DNA from: Dactylorhiza incarnata
Lineage: Eukaryota > Streptophyta > Magnoliopsida > Asparagales > Orchidaceae
Direction: 5' to 3'
NCBI GenBank assembly: GCA_033032865.1
Contig: JAWHQI010000009.1
Span: 15,035,001 to 15,099,000, forward strand
Length of the DNA: 64,000 bases
In this document: positions 54,670-64,000 of the stretch, in pieces
Layout of the letters: each line of letters opens with the position of its first letter
Position numbering within the stretch: the stretch's first letter is position 1
Program-made: the position numbers and the translations under genes
The notes under the pieces: generated by a model
What the model was told of the DNA's origin: nothing
The model's input: the letters and a program-made list of their open reading frames with translations, nothing else
Database searches by the model: none

Positions 54670-57540
54670 ATGACTAATAAAGGATCCTCATCAAAGTCAA
54701 CAAGAGGATTCACTAAAATAATGAGATTGAATAAACTTAGAGCAGAGGGGAAGAAGATTTTTATTTCTGTTAATGATGATGGTCACATTATTCCCGGGCC
54801 TGAGTGTAATAAATTGATGAGTCTAATTGGTTCTCTTGTGAGGATGTATATTTCAATCACATGTGCTAGATGGAAGGAAGTTGATAAAGAAATTAAAGAT
54901 CGAATATGGGAAGAAGTAAATGTACGTAATTTTGTTATTAGTGATTAGATAACTATGTTTTGTTAGTTATTTATTAATAATATTGTCTATTATTTTCAGA
55001 ATTATTTTGATAATGTTGATGGTGTTCGTCATGAATTAATGAAAAGCATGGGTGAAAGTTGGAGGTCGTGGAAATCCAAACTTTATGTCCATTACGCAAA
55101 GGATGTTGATTTGGAGCATCGTTACAATGTTCCAGTCAAGTATAATTTTATACCTCCTGAAGATTGGAAAATTTTTGTCGACAATCGCACCACTTCAGAA
55201 TCTATGGCTATGTGTTCTTAAAAAACTCAATGTTTTATTGCATCTACTAACTTTGTAAGCATTATACTCTAAGTATTAACAAATATTTATTTGTGTAGGA
55301 GAAAAGTAAACTTAACACGGATAGAGCAAAAGCACAGAAGTCGTTTCATACTACTTCCAGAATGGGTTATTCTGGATTAGAAAAAAGGATGGTATTAGTA
55401 TTTAGTTCTCTACTTCTCTCTTGTATATTTTGTTTTAAAAATATGTTTTCTCAATAATTTAAATGATAATTTATTTGCATTTTATTGTCAAGATTGAACA
55501 AGGTGCAAATGCACCAATTTCACGTGCAGAGCTATGGAAAGCCGATCACAAAAGAAAGACTGGTGCATACATTAGTCAGGATGCAGCTGATTTGGCAGCT
55601 AAAATTGTATGTTTAAATTATCATTTCATCATTTGTAAATTTTTATTTCATCGTTTGCATTAATATTTATTGATTTCACTTAGGATGAGGTCTCAAGCCA
55701 AGAGTCCCAGTCTGCTGCAATTGCAACAATGTCACAGGTAAGAGATGACATCCTTGCATCTGTTTTAGGCAAGGAACATCCGGGAAGAGTAAGAGCTGGT
55801 GGCAAGTTTTCCACCATTACAAGTTTTTTCAAGAATGATAAGCGGAAGGAGAGAACAATAACTCATATTGAAGATGTGGAATCTATTGTTCAAGAAAGAT
55901 TGAGTCAACAACAAGAGTTATGGAGGCAAGAACAACAACAAGAGCATCAAGCCTATGCGAGCCAACTCTACCAACAACAACAACATGAGCAGGCCTTTCA
56001 GAGCCAACTCTACCAACAACAACAAGCGCATCAAGCAGAGATGGCTAGCATGAAAAATCAAATCGATGAACTTATGCGCATGTTTGGTGCTAGAACCGAA
56101 ACATCTCAAAACATGTCTCAGGTATTATTATGTATTTATGTTTAATTATTTATACTTTTATGAAATATCATGTTATCTTTATACTTTTATTTATAGTTAA
56201 CTTGTTATTTTTGGTTTGTCAGCATGCACTTGTATTAGTCTCACAAGGGCCTGAAACATCACATCAACCCGAAACGTCACATGGGTGTTTACCGTCTTCG
56301 GTATTATAAATTTATAATTAATATTTTTTATTTTTATGTAATTAAATTTTTTGTCCGAAATACTAAATACTAATTATTTTTAATTCCACAGAATGCCAAT
56401 GATGTCATTGTCATGTTACCCAATTTCATTTCTACTATAGAGACACAAGACAAAATAATAACTCTGGTATTAGATCCAAATGTATTTGGAACTAAAGAAA
56501 CAACATGTACATACTTTGAAGTTTCCGAGTTGTTTGATTTTCTTAATATGAAAAAAATTGGAGTTAACATCATATTATCATGTATTGAGAGAGTAATGAT
56601 TATCAAATATTACAAACCTAAGATTTTTAGTTAATATATATTGATTATGAATTTACATATTTTTTTACAGTTACATAGATTCACAACTAAAGAAGTTTAG
56701 ATACACAAGAAATGTACATTTTCATAATCCGACATCTATTTTTGCTTTTAATGATAAGTTTGCCAATGAGCGTATTAAATCACGAGTACAAGAGCTAAAA
56801 AATAGGCTTGCTCAACTTCAACCGGATTCTTTATTATTTTTGTCATATCATAGAGAGTAAGTATCAATAATTATTGCTATTTTTTATTGCTATTCAAGTT
56901 ATTACTTATTAATGATTTTATTTGTTAATTATTACACAGAGTACATTGGATGTTGGTCATTATTGAATACGATAACAATACAATTTATTGGCTTGATCCT
57001 TTAAATAAGGACATTCGTGACGATCTAAAAAATGTCATTGCACTATAAGTTTATTAATTAGTATTTTCCCTATTTGAAATTTAGATTCTGCTGTAAACTA
57101 ATTTTTTTAAATATTTTATGAAGTGCATTGAATGATTTGGCAAATGACCGGAAAGTCAATTTTCAAAAACCAAAGGTTTTACGGTGGAAGCTGGTAAGCT
57201 ATAACCTATATGAGTATATGCTATATAATTATTTTCATATTTACAATTCTAAATTTTAATGTTTACTATTTGTTTATTTATTTAGTGCCCTAAACAACCG
57301 GATAGTATTCAATGTGGGTATTATATCATGTGCTACATGATTGACATAGTTGATGCTCTTAGGAGTACGACAATGCCATCAGGGGTAAGTTAACTGCATA
57401 TAGTTTCATACATGATAATAATTGTGTTGAATTTATTTTAACAAATATTTTTGTTTTTATTGCAGATCTATGATGGAGTGGATGAATTTTCGCATGAGAA
57501 AATAGATAATATGCGAAATAAGATTTTTGTGATTATATAA
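54670..57540 (+). CDS. Transposase_24 / Ulp1-like cysteine protease gene of transposon M
   Basis: Inferred exons (GT/AG) are near 54670-54921, 55000-55221, 55300-55391, 55493-55607, 55685-56120, 56223-56300, 56392-56585, 56671-56856, 56941-57045, 57122-57193, 57285-57386 and 57467-57540. The first part (GRGFTKIMRLNKLR-like start, ITCARWKEVDKEIKDRIWEEV, LYVHYAKD) resembles plant Transposase_24; a Gln-rich coiled-coil region follows (about 55870-56100). The last exons hold a Ulp1/C48 peptidase core with His (VHWMLVI), Asp (IYWLDPL), Gln and Cys (DSIQCGYY), all present. A TAA at 55219 is in frame in exon 2, so either splicing differs or the copy is broken. No Tnp2/TnpD transposase was found. Confidence 0.6.
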
Positions 57541-57806
57541 TCACTACATGTGCAACATGAAAAACGATTGAAAGTTAAAAAGTAGAAACATATATTATTT
57601 TATTGCTAAACAAATGTAATTGTGTAATTGTGTATGTGTTAGTGTGTTGCTTTATACTTATGTAGAAAACTAGAAATAGAACTGTATGAAAATTGATGTA
57701 TGAACTATTTGTGTAACTGTGTGTAAATTGTAATTGTAATTGTTTATGGACATTGACCCTACTTAACTCTGAATTTTATAGCTCTTGTTTCAGTTGTTTG
57801 TGAAAG

Positions 57807-58118
57807 ATGGAAGACCAAAACATCAACAGTCTTGCTCCATCCGTTGATAGCAATGAGCTTGACCCAAAAACTGATCCTAAAAGAAAAGCAAATTCAAAGG
57901 ATCCTGGATGGAAGTATGGACATTGGTCTGACATAAAGGATAAAAATACCGTTAAATGTAATTTGTGTGATAAAATATATAAATGTGGGATCAAAAGATT
58001 GAAACAACACTTATGTGGCGGATATGGAGATGTGACAAAGTGTTTTAAGACTACTTCAGAAATAGCAACTGAGATCTATGCAGCTTTAAATGATAAAAAA
58101 AGGACAAGGTGGATTTGA
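57807..58118 (+). pseudogene. hAT-type transposase of M: BED zinc finger exon
   Basis: It opens with ATG 57807 and contains YGHWSDIKDKNTVKCNLCDKI, then GIKRLKQHLCGG, a BED-type zinc finger (C-x2-C ... H-x-C) at about residues 35-75. It runs off frame at an A7 tract (about 58094-58100). Adding one A would join it to the next frame (VDLTVDDDD), so a 1-bp deletion or a base-call error is likely. Confidence 0.75.
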
Positions 58119-60446
58119 CAGTTGATGATGATGATGTAAGTGAACAAGAAATAGAGCGAACAGGTTCACAAAATGTATCTCCGGCATTATCTACAGCTAA
58201 AAGTTCATTTGTCCCAAGTTCTGGGACAAGTGCCAAAAAGAGAAAAGTACTCCACCTTCCACAAAAATGGGGCCCTATGGATGCTCATGTAAGACGTGCT
58301 TCCGACGATGTAGTTGATGAAAGATGTGCTAAAGGTCCTGCACAAACTACTATTGAGAGATGTTTTAGATCTCCTGAAGAGAAAAAGAGAGTTGATGGCT
58401 ATGTTGCAGATTGGTTCTATGAATGTGGAATTCCTTTTAATGCTGCAAAGACACGAAGTTTTGAAGTAATGCTTGAAGCAGTTGGACAGTATGGGCCTGG
58501 TTATAAAGGCCATAGTTATCATGATTTACGAGTACCTTTGTTAATAAATACAAAAGATAAAGTTAAGGAGATGAAAACAAAGTATCAAGCGTATTGGAGA
58601 AGATATGATTGCACTCTTATGTCAGATGGTTGGACGGACAGGAGAGGGAGACATTTGATCAATTTCCTAGTTAACTGTCCAGAAGAAACTTATTTTATGG
58701 GTTCCGTATATGCATCCGGTCATATTCAAGATGTCACAATGCTATCAGAGTTGCTTGATAGTAAGATAACAGAGATATGAGCAGATTGCGTTGTTCAGGT
58801 AACTTTTTTTGGTTATTTTAATTTTCATATTTCATGTTTAATAGTCTACAACTATAGACTATAGAAGTATAGAACTTTACATATATAAAAAGTTATGTTG
58901 TACGCAGGTAGTGACTGACAATGCCTCCAATTATAAGGCAGCTGGTAAAATTTTAATGGAGAGAAGGCCTACATTATTTTGGACTCCTTGTGCAGCTCAT
59001 TGCATTGATCTCATGCTAGAAGATATAGGCAAGCTGCAACAAAACAAAATGGTGATAAGAAAGGCAAGGATGATTACAAATTTCATCCACAGGCACACTC
59101 GTTTACTTGATGCAGTAAGGACTACTATTGGTGGTGATCTAGTCCGGCATTCAGTGACTAGATTTGCAACATCATTCCTTACTCTACAAAGTGTGCTTAA
59201 GCATGAGAAGTTGAAATTATTCTTTGTGTCGCCTTCATGGAATGCTGCTAATCTGGCAAAAACCGAAGTCGGAAAACAAGTTGTTGAAGCAATACTTTCA
59301 ACTATTTTTTGGAATGGAGTAAGAGATTGCCTAAAAAGAGGAAAGCCACTAATAGTCGTGTTGCGATTAGTAAATGGTGATGAAAGGTCAGCTGTGCCTA
59401 AAGTATATGTGGCAATGGAAGAAGCCAAACAAAAGATCAAAGATCATTTTGATAATAAAGAAAGATTATATAAAAAAATTATTGACATTGTTCAAAATAG
59501 GTGGACAAATCAAATGGAGCAACAGTTGTATAGGGCGGCTTTGTTTCTAACAAACAAATATTTTGAATATGAGGAAAAACATCCCGATGATACTTGGAAA
59601 TTTCAAGATGCTTTCAATGATGTTATTGCAAGACTAGTGCCCGATCAACAATTGCAAGACAAGATTGCAGAGCAAGGCACTAACTATAAAACATCTCGAA
59701 ATAGTTTTGGAAAGCCTATGACTATTAGGCAACGAACCACCTTAAATCCAAGTGAGTATTGATTACGTTTTTATTTTTTCTTAAATTATTTATATGTTAT
59801 ACTAATTTATTTTTGTCTTAAATAAATAGTGGATTGGTGGGGTGCACATGGAGGACCGAATGTTGACCTTACAAAGGTGGCATTGCGCATACTTGGCTTA
59901 TGTTGTTCTTCTTCTAGTTGTGAGCGCAACTGGAGTACTTTTGAGTTTGTAAGTATACAAAAATTTAATTTAAAATTGAACTTGTTTTATCCATTAACAA
60001 ATAACAAGTTTGCAACTATCTTGATTCAGATTCACACAAAGAAAAGAAATAGATTGGAGCATCAAAGGCTTAATGATCTTGTATACATCCAATACAATCG
60101 TCGTCTACGTGAAAAAAGAAGAAATTACAACCCTTTAGTGCTTGATGAGCTAGATTGGAGTAGTGAGTGGATGATGAACAAACCGGAGGAAGCTTTAGTT
60201 TATGATGATGATGATCTCACATGGGAAGCTGTAGAAAGAGCTATTGGCACTGGGGCTCGAAATTTCCGAAGTGGTGCTCAAGCTAATCTTGAACTAGTAG
60301 CTGAAGGGGATGAAGATCTAGATCATTTTAACGTTGCAAATGATGATGAAGATCTTGTTGATAATTATGGGCAAATGACGAGTACCTCAAACCAATTAAG
60401 CTCATGCAATGCCAATGACGATTTACTAGATGATGATTCTATTTGA
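58109..60446 (+). pseudogene. hAT-type transposase of M: DUF659, catalytic core and dimerisation domain
   Basis: Exons are 58109 to about 58798, 58908-59751, 59830-59948 and 60030-60446. They carry the DUF659 region (TTIERCFRSPEEKKRVDGYVADWFYECGIPFNAAK, SDGWTDRRGRHLINFLV) and VVTDNASNYKAAG with TPCAAHCIDLMLED, the hAT-like core. The dimerisation domain follows (DWWGAHGGPNVDLTKVALRIL, CERNWSTFEFIHTKKRNRL) and an acidic tail. A TGA at 58778-58780 lies 18 bases before the donor and would truncate the protein. Together with the upstream A-tract indel this suggests a recently broken gene. Confidence 0.8.
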
Positions 60447-60743
60447 TCTAAAAAATTATTAATGCTATATTGCTACTGTGTATCAGTGTATGATGATAAC
60501 ATTTTGGTATTGAGTGAAATGGTTGTGAATCTTGTGATTGTCATTATATATATTGATTCTGAATGTTATGTCTATTTGATTCTGAATGTGTGATTGACTG
60601 ATTGTTCATGCCACTATTCCTCAATGTGTGGAATGATACTGTGTACCTGAATGCTGAATGAAAAAAAACTGTGTATCTGAATGCTGAATGACTTCTGGGA
60701 GTGTTGAAAATTCTTTTTCAGACTTTAAAAAAAAAACTGGGAC
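60447..60743. other. 3' untranslated stretch of the hAT-type gene
   Basis: AT-rich, no coding sequence. GAATGCTGAATG is repeated at about 60649 and 60679. Confidence 0.5.
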
Positions 60744-60872
60744 TATAGACAGCGGTTATTTCAATAACCGCTGTCTATAGTACTATAGACAGCGGTTGTT
60801 TTAATAACCGCTGTCTATAGTCCCCCGGCAGTGATTATAGACAGCGGTTATTAAAATAACCGCTGTCTATAT
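60744..60872. repeat. Right palindrome array of transposon M (three units)
   Basis: Palindromes at about 60744-60780, 60784-60820 and 60835-60872, each TATAGACAGCGGTT, a spacer of about 8 bp and its inverse. The half-site is the same as in the left array but the spacer differs (ATTTCAAT, GTTTTAAT, ATTAAAAT). Confidence 0.85.
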
Positions 60873-60899
60873 TCTTCATTTGTTTTAAAAAAAATTAAA

Positions 60900-61000
60900 T
60901 GTCGCCTAGCATTTGCTCGCCTTATTGTCGCCTAGGCGTCCGCCTTGTAGCCAAAGCGTCATGGCGGTCGGGGCTCGCCTTGGTACGCCTTGACGCCATG
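60900..61000 (-). repeat. Right terminal region of transposon M
   Basis: GC-rich with several GCCTAGGCG and CGCCTT motifs, ending GACGCCATG, the inverse of the left terminus. Confidence 0.65.
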
Positions 61001-61170
61001 AAAAGAATGACCTTGAGACAACTGACTGTTTTTTACTTCTCCAAGTAACCAGATTACCACCAACGAAAGAACAATACCCAGATGTAGAGCATCTATCTTC
61101 TATAGGCCCTGCCCACTCTGCGTCAGTATACACCTCGATTTTCAATTCAGTATTAGGAGTGAAAAGGATT
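61001..61170 (-). pseudogene. RNase H start of element L
   Basis: The minus strand reads KIEVYTDAEWAGPIEDRCSTSGYCSFVGGN and RSKKQSVVSRS, then runs into transposon M. Confidence 0.85.
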
Positions 61171-61189
61171 CCTCTTTCTGGCTATGTCT

Positions 61190-62160
61190 TCAAGTACCCA
61201 AGATCCTATGAGCCGCATCGAGATGTCTCGCCTTTGGGGAATGCATATATTGGCTAACAACCCCACAACATAAAGCTATGTCAGGACGAGTATGGGATAT
61301 ATATATTAACCGTCCGACAAGATGTTGGTAACCAGTGACGTCTTCAATGGGGTCTCCGACATCCCTTCCAAGACTGTGGTTGACCTCCATAGGAGTATCA
61401 GCAGGTCTACACCCACTCATACTGGATTGTTCCAGCAGATCGAAGACATATTTTCTCTGAGGGATGAAAATACTCCGTTTGGATCTAGCAACTTCAATTC
61501 CCAAGAAATACTTCAATTTGCCTAGATCTCTTACTTCAAACTCTTTAGCCAAATTCTTCTTCAAGGCTTTCACTTCTTCAACATCATTTCCTGTTATGAA
61601 AATGTCATCAACATAGACAATAAGGGCGGTTAACATATTATCCCTCTGTTTTATAAACAATGTATGGTCAGCGTGACTTTGTCGGTATCCCAGAGAGATC
61701 TTGACTTTGTGAAAGCTACCAAACCAAGCCCTCGGGGATTGCTTCAAGCCGTAGAGGATTTTTTTTAATTTGCACACTTTCCCTTCAGAACCAGAAGGAG
61801 AGAAACCAGGGGGAAGAGACATATATTCTTCTTCTTCTAAATTTCCATGAAGAAAAGCATTCTTTTCATCCAATTAAGTGAGATCCCAACCCTTGCACAC
61901 AACACATGATAGAAGAACTCGTATAGAATTCATTTTTGCCATACGGGCAAAAGTTTCTTGATAGTCAATACCTAGGGTTTGAGTATATCCCCTTGCCACC
62001 AACCTTGCTTTAAAACGTTCAACCAAACCTTCAGAGTTCTGCTTCACGGTAAACAACCATTTACATCCAACGGTCTTCTTACCGTATGGGAGGTTGTTAA
62101 ATCCTATGTATAATTTTTTTCTAAAGCCGTCATTTCTTCAATCATTGCCTCTTTCCACTT
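61190..62160 (-). pseudogene. RT of element L
   Basis: From 62056 it reads FTVKQNSEGLVERFKARLVARGYTQTLGIDYQETFA, then a TAA at 61874-61876. From there a 227-codon frame runs to 61190 with [25 protein letters not shown] and the catalytic YVDDIFITGND (about 61610), then FIPQRKYVFDLLEQ and RPDIALCC. Apart from the stop and a start-region frameshift it is well preserved. Confidence 0.85.
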
Positions 62161-63260
62161 TGGATGCCCAAGAGCCTCCTGCCATGTGGAGGGAATAGAA
62201 ACAGACGCAAAAGAAGAAACAAAGACTTTATGTGAAGGAGTTAGAGAGTCGTAAGAAACATAATGGGATAAGGGGTGTTGTGCGCAATATTTGGTACCTT
62301 TACGAAGAGCAATGGGGAGTTCAGAGGAGTCTATCGACGGAGTTGACACTGAGACTGGTAGCGTGTGATTAGCCTGTATGTTATGACCTTTACTCCGTCT
62401 GGTGTATACTTGTAATTCTTGCGCTTTATGGGGAGACTCCCCCTGATTGGAAATCTCGGTATGAGGTGACGGACGTGGAGGAATGAAATATGAAGGAGGA
62501 ATCAGTAAGGAGATAGTAGGAGAGCTCACTTCTTCCGTAGGTGCAGGCTCCCCTTGAAGTGAGGTCACATAATATGATTCAGATTCACGAAAGGTAACAT
62601 CCGTCGTGACAAATATTCGCTGAGTCGGGGGATGATAACACTTATATCCCTTATGGGTAGGTGAATATCCATGGAATACACAGCGGAGAGCACAAGGGTC
62701 AAGCTTAGACCGACCCGGAGAATGGATGTGAGCAAAGCAAACACAACCAAAAGTTTTTGGTTGCAGAGAAGTCGGTTTAACCCCTAAGGTGATAAGAGGG
62801 GTTTGATAGGCCAAAACTTGAGACGACAAGCTGTTGATAAGATATGCAGTTGTGAGAACATCATCACCCCAATAGAATTTATGGAGGTTCATAGAGAAAA
62901 GTAAACACCGAGCAACCTCCAAGAGGTGGCGATTTTTTCGCTCAACAACCCCATTTTGAGAAGCAGAGTGAACACAGGATGTTTGGTGGAGAATGCCATG
63001 ATCGGCAAGGTAGTGAGCAAAAGGAGAGTTGACATATTCCCGACCATTATCACTGTGAAGAATTTTGATAGTAGCAGAAAATTGAGTAGAGAACATTTTG
63101 TGAAAGTTTTGAAAATTTGAAAAAACTTCATTTTTATTTTTCATCAAATAAACCCACATCGTGCGAGAGAAACAATTAATAAAAGTAATAAACCAATGAC
63201 ATCCAAAAATTGAAGCATCTAGGCAGGGCCCCCAAACATCAGTATGAACAATATGAAATG
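62104..63260 (-). pseudogene. Integrase of element L
   Basis: A frame of 351 codons (63159-62104) contains LHSDNGREYVNSPFAHYLADHG, SASQNGVVERKNRHLLEVARCL, RSKLDPCALRCVFHGYSPTHKGYKCY and VTTDVTFRESESYY, ending in the variable linker. The first catalytic Asp (DVWGP-like) is upstream in another frame, so one break separates it. Confidence 0.85.
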
Positions 63261-64000
63261 AGGTAGTACTTGGTAAAGAAACATGATGAGCATGATTACG
63301 GTGATGTTTAGCAACAACACATACATCACAAACAAAGTTTTTAAAAACACACAGAAGGAAAAAACAGGAAATAAACGTTGCATTGGAGCAATATAGGGGT
63401 GGCTAAGATGACGATGCCAGGTGAGCAGGTCGGAAGTCTGCGACGCATGGAGAGCTTGCGGAGGACACCCAATGGAGGAGTCAAACACATACAGACCATC
63501 CTGCATGCTACCAGAGCCAATCACCTGTCCCGTCTTCAGATCCTGAAAACACAATGAGAAGGAAAAAAGGTAAAGTGAGAGAAGAACAAGGGATGGATCC
63601 TTTTCCAACAATGGAGGAGAAAGAGTCATCAGCAATGCTCACTTTATCTCGTCCAGAAAGAGGAGAATATGACGCAAAACCTGAAGCTGATCCAGTCATG
63701 TGATCAGTGGCGCCGGAATCGATAATCCAATGAGTAAAATGATGAGCAGTAGCAGAATGAGCACCTGGAGTACCAGTGTGGGCAAGAGCAGTGGAGGAAG
63801 TGGCAGGCTCTGTAGTAAGACCAATCATGCGTCGTAGGGCCAGCATCTCTTCAGCAAAGAAGGAGGATGACTGAGAAGTAGGAGTAGGGCAAAGAACTCC
63901 TGAAAAACTGCTCTCAGGAACCTCGGTCAGATGAGGAGAATGATAGGTTCTCCCTGGATTTCTACCACGGCGGCGGCCACCACGCGATGACAAGCCTCCC
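63261..64000 (-). pseudogene. gag end, protease and pre-integrase of element L
   Basis: From the right edge the minus strand reads an Arg/Gly-rich gag end (SSRGGRRRGRNPGR), a low-complexity stretch and protease IIDSGATDHMTGS (about 63727). It then shifts frame to DLLTWHRHLSHPYIAPMQRLFP (about 63430). A frameshift near 63540 separates protease from the pre-integrase domain. Gag proper lies outside the window. Confidence 0.8.

Larger units (their letters stand above)
53949..61000 (+). mobile_element. Composite DNA transposon M with two gene modules
   Basis: 7,052 bp, bounded by inverted CATGGCGTC (53949) and GACGCCATG (60992-61000). Both ends continue with GCCTAGGCG-rich sequence, then AT-rich tracts, then arrays of palindromes based on ATAGACAGCGGTT (left 54031-54257, right 60744-60872). 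Between the arrays lie a Transposase_24/Ulp1-like gene and a BED/DUF659/hAT-type transposase gene, both on the plus strand. The flanks AAACTTAT and AAAAGAAT match at only five of eight positions, so a hAT-like 8-bp duplication is unproven. Confidence 0.75.
53512..64000 (-). mobile_element. Ty1/copia element L, interrupted by transposon M and cut by the window edge
   Basis: The 3' LTR is 53512-53610 (99 bp, TGTTACGAATAA to AAAACTAACA), preceded by ATAGT and followed by the purine-tract complement CTCCCCCTTAAGTTGG. Reading leftward from the right edge come gag end, protease, integrase, RT and RNase H. RNase H is split by element M between 53948 and 61001. It has only a few stops, so it is moderately old. 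It is related to E and F. Confidence 0.85.

Noticed and set aside
53941..61008. 8-bp target duplication of transposon M
   Set aside because: AAACTTAT and AAAAGAAT match at only five of eight positions, and a few codons of the host RNase H are missing at the junction.

Overview
The window reads as plant nuclear DNA, most likely from an angiosperm (low confidence on the group). It is AT-rich, has short exons bounded by GT/AG, and is dominated by nested Ty1/copia and Ty3/gypsy retrotransposons primed by initiator tRNA-Met, plus one large DNA transposon. I found no bacterial genes, rRNA genes, CRISPR arrays or functional tRNA genes.

The only host gene I recognise is a Pumilio/PUF RNA-binding protein on the plus strand. 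Three phase-0 exons are present (1421-1633, 13433-13543, 50538-50732) and encode PUF repeats 4 to 7. The earlier exons must lie left of the window, and repeat 8 was not found. The two complete introns are 11.8 kb and 37.0 kb, and both were inflated by transposons. The first is an 84-bp intron into which copia element 1 (1644-13353, TSD ATTAG) inserted; element 1 in turn carries an unclassified 1.86-kb insertion and copia element 2 (7621-12449, TSD GCATA).

The 37-kb intron appears to sit inside an old minus-strand copia element (C) whose LTRs are near 13.9 and 49.5 kb. Nested in it are: a gag-only gypsy element (14682-17155); plus-strand copia relics (17660-22190) holding a SINE-like block; a minus-strand copia relic (H/N, 22442-30261) with a solo LTR and copia E (24628-29776, TSD CATGT); a second gag-only gypsy with a heat-shock-element-like LTR (I, 30262-33005); a minus-strand gypsy (G) holding the intact young copia F (33607-38617, TSD TACAC, identical LTRs, one 1424-codon frame); a small non-autonomous LTR element (J, 41459-42879, TSD GGACT); and degenerate LTR material (K) to 49.5 kb.

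From 50.7 kb to the end there is unassigned AT-rich sequence, then minus-strand copia L (from 53512, running off the right edge). L is split by a 7.05-kb DNA transposon (M, 53949-61000) that carries a Transposase_24/Ulp1-protease-like gene and a BED/DUF659/hAT-dimerisation transposase gene. Both genes lie between arrays of near-perfect palindromes built from one 13-bp half-site. M and its palindromes are the best candidate for something not well described; F is the best candidate for a recently active element.
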